Positions 17,614 to 26,226 of a stretch of 64,000 nucleotides of DNA are shown piece after piece. The stretch's first letter is position 1, and each line of letters opens with the position of its first letter. This stretch comes from Treponema sp. Its GTDB lineage: Bacteria > Spirochaetota > Spirochaetia > Treponematales > Treponemataceae. The position numbers were made by a program, and so were the translations under genes. The notes beneath the pieces are model-generated. The model made no database searches, was not told the origin of the DNA, and saw only the letters and a program-made list of their open reading frames with translations. The stretch is from positions 18,363 to 82,362 of the forward strand of contig JAFSJW010000077.1 of NCBI GenBank assembly GCA_017449265.1. Reading direction: 5' to 3'.

Positions 17614-17643
17614 TTCATTATCGGAAGATGAAAAACATAGTTG
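17595..17643. repeat. 17-bp perfect inverted repeat over a start codon
   Basis: Arms at 17595-17611 and 17627-17643 are exact reverse complements, separated by 15 nt. On the minus strand the 3' arm contains the second ATG and the last base of the first ATG of the SPASM gene. As RNA the hairpin would hide the start codon. No U-run follows, so it is not a standard terminator. Confidence 0.9.
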
Positions 17644-17714
17644 AATTTGATACTCAAGGTAAACTCACAAACTTGTGGTGGTTAGCGTTCCGTAACTTCG
17701 CACGCGAACATCAA

Positions 17715-18800
17715 CTACCGCCGCGTCCGTTTCTTTGGGAACTTTACTGCAACGCCCAGCTTTGTAAGAGATTCCTTTATTGCAAACTCAAGCTCCGTGC
17801 GCTGCGGATTCATAGGAAGCACAAAGTTGCGAACTTGATTCCATGTCTTTGTGTAAAGCTCGCCTGAGGCAGTCTTTGCGTCAATCTCTTTCTTCCAGTC
17901 AGTAAGGGACGAGATGAAATCGCTTATCATAAAGGTAAGTTTTTTTCCCAGCCGCGCGTCTGGCTGAGCAAGGTTGAGCTTGTCCAAGTCCATGAGATGC
18001 CTCATGTAGCTTTCCTCAAAGTCCTTTTTCTCGTACATGAGCGCGTTCGCAGAAGGCTGCAAGTACATATAGATGTCATTTTCAAGCGCGGCGGTGACAA
18101 TCTCAAAGGAATGACCGCCGTTTATGATTTTCAAAAGCTCCTCGGTAAGGCGCGACGGCGAAACTTCCTGCAAAAGATGCGCGTTCTTCTTGATTTTATG
18201 CCTTATTGCGCGCGGGATTTTTATTCCCAGAGTTGCCGAGAACTTTACGGCGCGAATCATGCGCACAGGGTCTTCGGTAAAAATCTTATCCAGCGGAATG
18301 ACAGGCTTCAGGACTTTGTTTTTTATATCCTCAACGCCGCCTACATAATCAACTACCTGCTCTTTTATGGGGTCGTAGTAAAGTGCGTTCAGAGAGAAAT
18401 CGCGGCGCAAGACATCCTCATCCATCGTTCCGAAATCGTTCCCCACAGTACCGCTTTTTATTGAGCGGAATGTTGAAACCTCAAAAATCTTTTCTCCGAA
18501 AAAAACATGAACAAGGCGGAACCTCTTTCCGATTATCCGCGAGTTTCTGAACAGCTTCTTTATTTTTGAGGGCGTGGCCGCAGTCACTATGTCAAAATCC
18601 TTAGGGGTTTTTCCTACAATTAAATCTCTTACGGCCCCGCCGACTATGTACGCCTCGTAGCCGCAGTTTTTCAGATGCTCCACAATCCAGCAGGCATTCG
18701 GGTCAACAAGTTCTTTCGGTATCTTATGCTCTTCTTTTGTATAAATTATTGCCTTTTTGACAGGCCTTCCATGTTTGTCTGTAGAATAACGAAATAACAC
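17715..18800 (-). CDS. pcnB: Poly(A) polymerase / tRNA nucleotidyltransferase family protein
   Basis: 361 residues, starting at GTG 18800. Nucleotidyltransferase signature YIVGGAVRDLIVGKTPKDFD (residues 51-70; GGxVRD and the DxD metal pair), then IIGKRFRLVHV, which fits the signature separating bacterial poly(A) polymerases from CCA-adding enzymes, then EVSTFR and RRDFSLNALYYD. The usual head-neck region RMIRAVKFSATLGIKI is present. It should add 3' tails to RNA and promote decay. The start codon lies within a perfect 13-bp inverted repeat and lacks an accessible Shine-Dalgarno site. Confidence 0.85.
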   Translation of the reverse strand: MLFRYSTDKHGRPVKKAIIYTKEEHKIPKELVDPNACWIVEHLKNCGYEAYIVGGAVRDLIVGKTPKDFDIVTAATPSKIKKLFRNSRIIGKRFRLVHVFFGEKIFEVSTFRSIKSGTVGNDFGTMDEDVLRRDFSLNALYYDPIKEQVVDYVGGVEDIKNKVLKPVIPLDKIFTEDPVRMIRAVKFSATLGIKIPRAIRHKIKKNAHLLQEVSPSRLTEELLKIINGGHSFEIVTAALENDIYMYLQPSANALMYEKKDFEESYMRHLMDLDKLNLAQPDARLGKKLTFMISDFISSLTDWKKEIDAKTASGELYTKTWNQVRNFVLPMNPQRTELEFAIKESLTKLGVAVKFPKKRTRR

Positions 18801-18834
18801 AATAGGAACATAATATTCCTATTGTGTTTTTTTT
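18796..18834. repeat. 13-bp perfect inverted repeat with T8 tail at the pcnB start
   Basis: Arms 18796-18808 and 18816-18828, 7-nt loop. On the plus strand the second arm runs into eight T residues, the shape of a Rho-independent terminator, but no plus-strand gene ends here. On the minus strand the stem contains the pcnB GTG codon. Confidence 0.85.
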
Positions 18835-18869
18835 AATACTATACATTTTTTGTCAGTATGCGAAAACTT

Positions 18870-19958
18870 TTAGTTCACGATAACATCATGGACAAAAAGA
18901 ACCCTGCCAGGAGAACTCTCGGCTTCTACTTCCCGTGCATCTGAGAAATCAAACAAATACCCCTCATGATCAGATATAAGGTAACCAGTCCCCGAAGTAT
19001 AGATTTGTACAGCACCAGTTATTTTTTCAAGTGAGTTGTTTATATCAGTAATATTGTTACGAATTTCATTAAGTTCTGCCGATGCTGTTATCCTCCAATT
19101 ACTGTTATAAGGGGCTGGTGTTGCTGCCGAATGCTCAGAAAGTTTTGTCGTTGAAGCGTCCGCATAAGAAAAATAGTTGCCTCCACCTTGTTTTATACCT
19201 ACTATATAGTTTCCTGAACTAGATGCAAAAACACCTACAACATTATCATTTTGCTCTGTAGTCATGGTAAGGCTGATATCATATGCTTCCGCAGTACCAT
19301 CTGAAAACACTATGTCACCTACAGCGTTTGGAGTTACTTTTGAGCCAAGATAGCCGAATATCGCCATAATCGTAACATCAGACGAAGGCATTACAAATGT
19401 ATATGTCGTTCCTGCCGTCACATTCGTAGTTGGAACTACATTGTTATTTGAGTCCGTAACAGCAAGCGATTTTAACCTTCTCGTTCCATCTGCCGTTACT
19501 GTTAGCGTAACAGTATCCCCCGAAGCAACCGAGCTTGTTTTATCTGAGAGAACATTTCCGTTAGTAATTGAACTATCAATCGTTACAGAATAACTTACTG
19601 TCGCAACCTTGAACACTGCAGAAATCGTAACATTCGAAGCTGGCATTAAAAAAGCCCCCGCTATTACAATCACATTGTTTCCATCAGCATCCTTTACGCT
19701 CAAAGAATCTAATGCGTATCCATCAGTAGGAGTTACAATAAGATTAATACTATCTCCCTCTAATGCAGTGGTCTTGCTCGGTGTTATCGTACCATTCGTA
19801 ATTATTTCTGAAACTGTGACCGTATAAGATTTTTTTCCCTCAGAATTCTGATTATCATTTTCCCCAACATAGTTAGTTCCACCAGAACAGGCAGAAAAAA
19901 GAAAATCTGTCGCCAAAACAACAGTCGCAAGTATACCGAAAAAAGACTTTTTTTTCAT
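18870..19958 (-). CDS. Surface lipoprotein with divergent InlB-type repeats
   Basis: 362 residues from ATG 19958; GGGAG lies 6 nt upstream and the longer frame to 20015 has no such site. Lipoprotein signal with the lipobox FSAC. Two beta-rich repeats of about 75 residues follow (YTVTVSEIITNGTITPSKTT and YSVTIDSSITNGNVLSDKTS, each ending M-P-[AS]-S-[ND]-V-T-I). Then GDIVFSDGTAEA begins a domain also seen in the protein at the right end of the window (GDIVLSDGKYITAEN), but the C-terminus diverges completely from that protein. The leader and first codons closely match those of the frameshifted lipoprotein upstream. Ligand unknown. Confidence 0.7.
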   Translation of the reverse strand: MKKKSFFGILATVVLATDFLFSACSGGTNYVGENDNQNSEGKKSYTVTVSEIITNGTITPSKTTALEGDSINLIVTPTDGYALDSLSVKDADGNNVIVIAGAFLMPASNVTISAVFKVATVSYSVTIDSSITNGNVLSDKTSSVASGDTVTLTVTADGTRRLKSLAVTDSNNNVVPTTNVTAGTTYTFVMPSSDVTIMAIFGYLGSKVTPNAVGDIVFSDGTAEAYDISLTMTTEQNDNVVGVFASSSGNYIVGIKQGGGNYFSYADASTTKLSEHSAATPAPYNSNWRITASAELNEIRNNITDINNSLEKITGAVQIYTSGTGYLISDHEGYLFDFSDAREVEAESSPGRVLFVHDVIVN

Positions 19959-20069
19959 AAAACACTCCCATAAAAGCTCCGCACTAGCGGCATTGCACGG
20001 GAGCAACGGATTCACAAGTTTTTGCTCCCGAACACATTTTCTAAAAATTACATATGCAGAACAAGTAGG

Positions 20070-20110
20070 ATATAGCTGATTAATCGCTCCAACTATTAAT
20101 CAGAAGTTCC
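20070..20110. repeat. 41-bp repeat element, copy 1
   Basis: Begins ATATAGCTGATTAATCG and ends ATCAGAAGTTCC, with CTGATTAAT/ATTAATCAG forming a 9-bp inverted repeat. The same 41-bp layout recurs at 22087-22127 with a diverged centre. Each copy lies upstream of a minus-strand lipoprotein gene (about 110 and 220 bp from the start). Confidence 0.75.
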
Positions 20111-20170
20111 ACACAAATACACAGCAAACTCGACCACCTTTGGCTTTGCCAAAGGTGTGTTTCCACTGAC

Positions 20171-21869
20171 CTACTCTTCAATTACATCTGCGCCAGGCTG
20201 GGCATTGTAGCTTGCACTCATAAAGTTGCTGTTTTGATAAGTATTTTTTGCCCCCGTCGGAACATAGAATTTTACCTTTGAGCATCCGTAGAATTCTTTC
20301 GTAGAGTTATAAACAGAAAGGCTCGGAGGTGTGCTTCTCTTCAAATGCAGCTCCTCAAGGTTATTGCAGCTTCTAAAGCTGTTACCACCTATTGAAGTCA
20401 AAGTTGATGATAAAGTCACTTTTTTAAGAGCGGTTGAATACTGGAATGTGTATGCAGGTATATATGTAAGAGCAGTATTCGTAAGGTTCACCTCCGTAAG
20501 CTTACTGCAATACGCGAATGCCTGATAACTATTGATTGTCGTTATCTGCTCAAGCCCCTCGATTTTCTCAAGGTATTTGTTATCCTCAAATGCCCCGTAA
20601 GCAAGCCATGTAGTTTCCGAAGGAAGAGTGTAAGTTTCCCCCTCCTTTGCCGCAGGATATTTGTAGAGCTTTGTCTTGTCCTTGCTGTACAGAACTCCGT
20701 CCACGGTACAGAAATTCTCGTTCGTGTCCGCAATTGAAATAGATGTGAGCGACGTTGTGTTCTCGAATATCTGTCCTGAGATTTGGCTGTCTATGTTCGG
20801 TGGAAGTATTATTGAAGTAAGCGAGTTGTAGAAACTTTCGCTTCCCAGCGTAGTAACTCCTGTAGCTTCGGACAAGTCAACGATTGATGCTCCGAAGGTT
20901 ATTCTTCCGTTACCATAGTTCGTTTGAATTGAGCTACACATAAGTATCTTACTTTGGAATTCAGCCAATTTGTCATTCGTAAGGGTTGAGTCAGCATAAA
21001 AATAATACTTAGTTCCGTTTACAAGAGTTACGTCCGTGCGCATTGCGTTGAAGTCAGTGCTTCCAGTAAGGCAAATTCCCGTATATCCATCAGGAATCTC
21101 AGGTCCTGATGAAGGTGTTGGGTCACTCGGGTCAGAAGGGTCACCTGTGCCTGCCGGGTCGGAAGGCGTGGAAGTTTCAGGAAGTTCAGGGGCTTCTACG
21201 GTCTTGTCAATAAGATGTCCGTTCGGCTCGATGATGATTTTATCAACAACGCTTGAAACAAGCGCATCGTACCCGGTGCATGAGAAATCCGCCATAAGGC
21301 AGATTTTTGCCTTTTTCTCTTCGGTTATGCTATCCCTCCCTGCGATTTGAGACAAGGCAGATGTTAAATCGTTCTCGTTATAAACCAAGAACCAGTCCGA
21401 AAAATCGGAAAGGCTTCTGTCCGGAAATGTGACGGTGCTTTGCGTCTGAGAAATGGCGACACCGCTCTTTTGGTACTCGTAGAGAAGCGTGTACTTGTTT
21501 TCGTCAAGATAAATCTCAAGTGTAAAATCATAAGTTCCGAACGGAACATCATTGAAAGTAATCGTTCCGCCAGAAATAGCCCCGCCCAAGCGAACGACCT
21601 TATCAGTTCCCTGCTCGCAGAAATACACCTGATAGATAATAGAACACTTGCGTATTCTCCATCGTTATGTCCGAACTAACCAAGTCCGAAGTAACTGACT
21701 GCGGAACGGTAATTTTTACTGTGGACTTGGAAACTGAGGTCTGGGAATTATTATTTCCGCCACCAGAGCTTCCACCGCCACCGCCTCCGCCACCTGAGCC
21801 ACAGGAAAGCAGGAAAGATGACGCAAAAATAACAGTCGCAAGAACACTGAAAAAGACATTTTTTTTCAT
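20171..21869 (-). pseudogene. Frameshifted leucine-rich-repeat (BspA-like) lipoprotein gene
   Basis: Two overlapping frames make one gene. The first (21869 down to 21603) starts at ATG with GGAG 6 nt upstream and encodes MKKNVFFSVLATVIFASSFL, lipobox LLSC, a poly-Gly/Ser linker and a short beta stretch, ending at TGA 21603. The second (open from upstream of 21628 to 20171) continues with YFCEQGTDKVVRLGG, a Pro/Ser/Asp hinge and BspA-type repeats (TTLGSESFYN-SLTSIILP, YGAFEDNKYLEKIEGLE, LTSIGGNSFRSCNNLEELHL). Only a +1 shift in about 21603-21650 separates them. It could be a pseudogene, a programmed or phase-variable shift, or a sequencing error; no homopolymer is present at the junction. Confidence 0.75.
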
Positions 21870-22086
21870 AAAACACTCCAAATAAAAAATCCGCGTCAGT
21901 AGCGTCGCAAGAAACCACAGGCAGCGTCAAAACATAGGGTCTTAGAGCTACTCCAATATTTTAGGTCGAATTTTTTTTCATTGTCAATAAGTTTTCCACC
22001 TTAAAACGCCCCAGCGCACAAGAAAAAACAAAAGTTTCCTATACACCGTCATCATGCACTTTATCATTTTCCGCATTAATAATAGA

Positions 22087-22127
22087 ATATAGCTGATTAA
22101 TCGTTTAAAGTGTTAGTCAGAAGTTCC
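22087..22127. repeat. 41-bp repeat element, copy 2
   Basis: Partner of 20070-20110: the outer 17 and last 12-15 bases are identical or nearly so, spacing is the same, and the hairpin is kept with one G-T change. It lies between the frameshifted lipoprotein gene and purC, which diverge. The rest of this 297-bp intergenic stretch shows no gene. Confidence 0.75.
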
Positions 22128-22167
22128 CAAAAGTTCCGCAAACGCGGGTTTTGGCAGGAGTTTTAGT

Positions 22168-23013
22168 ATGAAAAAGATTATCAGCGGAAAAGTCCGCGAA
22201 GTTTATGATTTGGAAGACGGAAGAATGGTCATCGTTACTACGGACAGAATATCCGCATTCGATGTTATCCTTCCGACAGAAATCACCGGAAAGGGAAAAG
22301 TCCTTAACGCGCTCTCCGAGTTCTGGTTCTCGCTTACAAAAGACATCGTCAAGAACCACATGATTTCGTCAGACCTTAAAGATATGCCTCAAGAATTCCA
22401 GAAGCCGGAGTTTGAAGGAAGGACAATTCTTGTCAAAAAATTAAAGATGATTCCTTACGAAGTCATCGTCCGCGGATATATGTTCGGCTCAATGTACGAG
22501 GCATACAAGAAAGGAGAGCCGTTCCTCGGCCACTCTTTCACGAAAAAATACGAGCAGGCCGAAAAACTTGACGAGCCAATCGTAACGCCATCAACTAAAG
22601 CAAAGGAAGGTCACGACATCAATGTTACGCTGGAGTACATGAAGAATGACCTTGGCGAAGAGCTAGGCTCAAAAATCGAGAAGGCAGCTCTCGCAATCTA
22701 CAAGAAGTGCTATGATCACGCCGCAAAAAACGGAATCATCATCGCCGACACAAAATTTGAGTTCGGTCTTGACGAGAACGGAGAACTTGTGCTTGCTGAC
22801 GAAGTTCTTACGCCTGACTCAAGCCGATTCTGGAACGCCGCCGAATACAAGGTTGGAACAAGTCCAAAAAGCTACGACAAGCAGTTCGTGCGCGACTGGC
22901 TCAAGGAGAACAACCTTGCCGGAGACCCGAATATCAAGGAAGTGCCCCAGGACATCGTGGCAAAAACTAGCGAGCTGTACCGCGAGTGCCAGAAAAAAAT
23001 CACCGGAAAATAA
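22168..23013 (+). CDS. purC: Phosphoribosylaminoimidazole-succinocarboxamide (SAICAR) synthase
   Basis: 281 residues. Joins CAIR and aspartate with ATP in purine synthesis. Signatures: SGKVREVYDLEDG at the N-terminus, TDRISAFDVILPTEI, IPYEVIVRGYMFGSMYEAYK, IADTKFEFGLDENGELVLAD and DEVLTPDSSRFW. Length fits the longer SAICAR synthases with the C-terminal lid (KSYDKQFVRDWL). A GGAG site precedes the ATG. No other pur gene is adjacent and I see no purine riboswitch. An imperfect hairpin follows the stop. Confidence 0.95.
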   Translation: MKKIISGKVREVYDLEDGRMVIVTTDRISAFDVILPTEITGKGKVLNALSEFWFSLTKDIVKNHMISSDLKDMPQEFQKPEFEGRTILVKKLKMIPYEVIVRGYMFGSMYEAYKKGEPFLGHSFTKKYEQAEKLDEPIVTPSTKAKEGHDINVTLEYMKNDLGEELGSKIEKAALAIYKKCYDHAAKNGIIIADTKFEFGLDENGELVLADEVLTPDSSRFWNAAEYKVGTSPKSYDKQFVRDWLKENNLAGDPNIKEVPQDIVAKTSELYRECQKKITGK

Positions 23014-23032
23014 AAATCTGTCGAAAGACTAA

Positions 23033-23080
23033 TTAAAAGGGCTGAATAAAATATGCATGTCTATTTTATCCAACCCTTAA
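23033..23080 (+). terminator. Long imperfect hairpin after purC
   Basis: TTAAAAGGGCTG-ATAAAATA pairs with TATTTTAT-CCAACCCTTAA around an 8-nt loop, with two mismatches. No U-run follows, so termination would be unusual; it marks the left border of the AT-rich R-M block. Confidence 0.45.
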
Positions 23081-23171
23081 CGCAGGACAGTTCTAATATT
23101 CGCCACTATGTTTTATAGCCTCGCAGTAAAAGACCGTAGAAAAAAAGCAAAATTGTAAATATATTATTTTT

Positions 23172-25037
23172 ATGAGATTTCTGGGAAACAAGGAAAGTTT
23201 AATATCTGAAATAGAAATATTGCTGAAAGAAAAAAATCTTATATCGACTAATTTAACATTATGCGATGCTTTTTGCGGAACAGGCGCTATCTCAAATCAT
23301 TTTAAGCAATACTTTAATATAATCTTAAATGACAACTTAAAATGGTCAACAATTTATACCAAAGGAAGAGTTGTCGCACCTGTATGCACTTTTCAGAAAC
23401 TGAACATAAATCCTATTGATTTTTTGAATAAGACAAAAGAAAAAAGAAAAGGTTTTTTTTACAAAACATATTGCCCCTCTGAAAATTCATCAAGAATGTA
23501 CTTTTCAGTTGAAAATGCACAAAGGATTGATTACTTTCGAGAGCAAATTGAAGATTGGAATCAGAAAAATCTTATAAATGGAAATGAGTATGCGTATCTA
23601 TTAGCTTGTCTTATAGAGTCCGTTTCAGCAGTTTCTAATACAGCAGGGGTTTACGGTGCGTTTTTAAAACACTGGGATTCAAGGGCATTAAAACCGATTG
23701 AATTTATCAAAGTAGAATCTGTAAACTGCAATCTTTCAAGCGTTCAAGTTTTCAACGATAAAATTGAAAACATAATCAGCAGTATTGATTGTGATATTTT
23801 ATATTTAGACCCTCCATACACTCAAAATCAATATGGAACTCAATATCATTTGCTTGAAACATTGATTCTGAACGACAATCCTTCTGTAAGCAAAATCACA
23901 GGCTCCAGACCGACTGCGCCTATGCGCTCGGATTGGTCAAAAGATTTCAAATCTCATATTTTGTTTGATAAGGTAATCGCAAACACTAAAGCAAAATATG
24001 TTCTCTTTAGCTATAACAATGACGGTTTTATGTCTAGAACTTTTATTGAATCATCATTAAAACGATATGGTAAACCCGAGACTTTTGTTTGTAAAAAAAT
24101 TCCTTACAAAAAATATCAAAATTGGAAGTCCCAAAATGAGAATGAACATTTTGAATATCTTTTTTTTATTGAATTAAAAGATAAAAAAGAAGTCATTTAC
24201 GAATCTCCATTAAACTATATTGGAAGCAAAGCAAAGATTGTAAACTCTATAAAAACAAATCTTGCACCGAACATTGATAAATTTGTAGATGCGTTTGGTG
24301 GTGGCTTCAATGTCGGTGTAAATATTTCATGCGCACAAACTGTTTATAATGATTATAACTTTTTAGTTTCAGATTTGGTTGAATCTTTTAGAAAATTTGA
24401 TACGTATGATTACATTTTATATGTGAAGAAACTCATAAAACAATATGATTTAAAACCTGCGGACAAAGAATCGTATCATAAAATCAGAGATTATTATAAT
24501 TCTCTTCCGAAAGAGAAAAGAGACCCTAGACTATTATTTACAATAATTTTATATGGTTTTCAGCAACAAATCCGTTTTAATTCTAATTTAGATTTTAACA
24601 ATCCTGTTGGAATGAGATGGTTTAATGATAAAGTTCTTGAAAAATTGATAAGTTTTTCTAGAAAGCTAAAAGAAGAAAATTGTTTTTTTCTACATGACAA
24701 TTACAAAAGCATCCCATTAAACAAAAACGAGCGTTTGTTTGTATATATGGACCCTCCTTACACTTTGACAACAGGTGCATATAATGATGGGAAAAGAGGT
24801 TTTTTGGGATGGAACAAGAATCTTGAGAAAGAATTATTTGACTACTCTGATAAACTATCTAATGAAGGAATTCCTTTCATGCTTTCTTATGTTTTAGACC
24901 ATAAAGGAAAACGAAACGAAGAATTACTAAACTGGGTTCAAAAAAATAGATACAGAATGATTGAACTTGGTGATGTTATTGGTATTTCTGGCTCAAGAAG
25001 AAAGGAGATTTTAATTACCAATTATGAAGCAGTATAG
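23172..25037 (+). CDS. Type II N6-adenine methyltransferase, two fused D12-class domains (M.FokI-like)
   Basis: 621 residues with two complete Dam-like halves. Half 1: MRFLGNKESLI, motif I CDAFCGTGAISNHF, motif IV DPPYTQNQYG (about residues 213-222). Half 2 from about 345: LNYIGSKAKIV, motif I VDAFGGGFNVGVN, motif IV DPPYTLTTGAY. Tandem D12 methylases such as M.FokI modify the two strands of an asymmetric (type IIS-like) site, so this system probably recognises a non-palindrome. The ATG is 6 nt after a TATATT box without a Shine-Dalgarno site. The gene is AT-rich compared with purC and the downstream gene, a sign of transfer, and overlaps the nuclease gene by 14 nt. Confidence 0.85.
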   Translation: MRFLGNKESLISEIEILLKEKNLISTNLTLCDAFCGTGAISNHFKQYFNIILNDNLKWSTIYTKGRVVAPVCTFQKLNINPIDFLNKTKEKRKGFFYKTYCPSENSSRMYFSVENAQRIDYFREQIEDWNQKNLINGNEYAYLLACLIESVSAVSNTAGVYGAFLKHWDSRALKPIEFIKVESVNCNLSSVQVFNDKIENIISSIDCDILYLDPPYTQNQYGTQYHLLETLILNDNPSVSKITGSRPTAPMRSDWSKDFKSHILFDKVIANTKAKYVLFSYNNDGFMSRTFIESSLKRYGKPETFVCKKIPYKKYQNWKSQNENEHFEYLFFIELKDKKEVIYESPLNYIGSKAKIVNSIKTNLAPNIDKFVDAFGGGFNVGVNISCAQTVYNDYNFLVSDLVESFRKFDTYDYILYVKKLIKQYDLKPADKESYHKIRDYYNSLPKEKRDPRLLFTIILYGFQQQIRFNSNLDFNNPVGMRWFNDKVLEKLISFSRKLKEENCFFLHDNYKSIPLNKNERLFVYMDPPYTLTTGAYNDGKRGFLGWNKNLEKELFDYSDKLSNEGIPFMLSYVLDHKGKRNEELLNWVQKNRYRMIELGDVIGISGSRRKEILITNYEAV

Positions 25038-26226
25038 TACACCACATTTTATAATTAAGAAGAATCTCCAAAAATCTGTGCAAACGGGAGTTTTATTTAT
25101 AGACCAACTGTCAGATGATGTCTTAAGAGATATTTGTACTAAAATTACAGGTCAAAGTAATTATACAGTTGATTATGTAGATAATAACCATCAAGATGAA
25201 TTTTTTGAGAAAACTTACAATAAGGGAAGGCTTGCCATTCTTTTTTACAGAGATATAGCAAATTATATTAGTTTTTCTGATAAAGAAATTGGAGGAAGAA
25301 ATTCTAGTGTCCAAAGTGTTCCCACTGCATTTAATCTCTTTTACTTGAATCCATACAGGAAAAAGAAGTTATATTACTACTTTCTTAATTTTAATGGAAA
25401 TGCTGCGACCAATTATCAAATAATGATGTACAGATTGATGAAAACTATAGGTTTTACATTCTTAAATGTTGACACAATGATTCAATCAAAAATTTCTGCA
25501 TTTACATCATTAGATGATATTATGAATGCAAAAAAAATTAATACAGAAAAAAACAAATCCAATAATTCTTCTTACATTACAAAGAGTTCATCTTGTAATT
25601 ATGATATTTATGGTAAAACATATGGTGCAAATAAATACGATACAAGTATGACTTGCTATGCACTATCCATGCTTGCAAAAGAAAATCAAGAGGTAACTTT
25701 GTATGAAGTCGTTGAAAAAGATTTGAAGGAATTACCAGAATCAAGTATGAATGTCTTAAAAAAAATGAATAATATCAAAATTATTCCTACAAATATTCAG
25801 CTTGAGAAAAGAGTGTTTCAAGAAAACAATAGTCTTAGGTCTCCTAGATATATATTCAACTTACTAGAAAAACTTGGTGCAAAGAAATGTGCCTTATGTG
25901 ATTGCGAAATTCCAGAACTCATTCAGGGCGCGCATGTTTGGCCTGTTGCCAGCATCAAAAAAGCCACTATTTCAGATGAAGAAAAATTGAGATGTGCAAC
26001 TGATGGTGAAAATGGAATATGGCTGTGCGAAAATCATCATACATTGTTTGATGAAAATATTTTATTGGTCAACAAGGATTTAACATTCTCCATTAAAAAT
26101 TCGATAAAAGATTCTGATGTTAAGTTTATAAATAAAATAACAACACATAAACAATTACCAGATTTTTATAAATCAATACAGTTCACCAAATATATAGAAA
26201 ATCGAAACAAAACACTCATAAAATGA
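25024..26226 (+). CDS. HNH-type restriction endonuclease, partner of the fused D12 methylase
   Basis: 400 residues. The first 270 or so match no family I can name and should hold recognition functions. At about 290-345 an HNH_2-like nuclease is evident: CALCDCEIPELIQGAHVWPV, then DGENGIWLCENHHTLFDENI (Cys pair, catalytic His and the N/H helix). Gene order methylase-nuclease, the 14-nt overlap and shared AT-rich composition identify it as the cognate restriction enzyme. Its stop overlaps the ATG of the following membrane-protein gene (ATGA). Confidence 0.75.
   Translation: MKQYSTPHFIIKKNLQKSVQTGVLFIDQLSDDVLRDICTKITGQSNYTVDYVDNNHQDEFFEKTYNKGRLAILFYRDIANYISFSDKEIGGRNSSVQSVPTAFNLFYLNPYRKKKLYYYFLNFNGNAATNYQIMMYRLMKTIGFTFLNVDTMIQSKISAFTSLDDIMNAKKINTEKNKSNNSSYITKSSSCNYDIYGKTYGANKYDTSMTCYALSMLAKENQEVTLYEVVEKDLKELPESSMNVLKKMNNIKIIPTNIQLEKRVFQENNSLRSPRYIFNLLEKLGAKKCALCDCEIPELIQGAHVWPVASIKKATISDEEKLRCATDGENGIWLCENHHTLFDENILLVNKDLTFSIKNSIKDSDVKFINKITTHKQLPDFYKSIQFTKYIENRNKTLIK

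Noticed and set aside
17628..17867. 79-codon plus-strand frame starting MKNIV, like the SPASM gene start
   Set aside because: The likeness comes from the inverted repeat only; the rest overlaps pcnB antisense and has no ribosome site.
21770..21830. Poly-glycine codon run as a slippage site
   Set aside because: The Gly codons are mixed (GGT, GGC, GGA), so there is no long homopolymer, and the frameshift lies about 150 bp further on.
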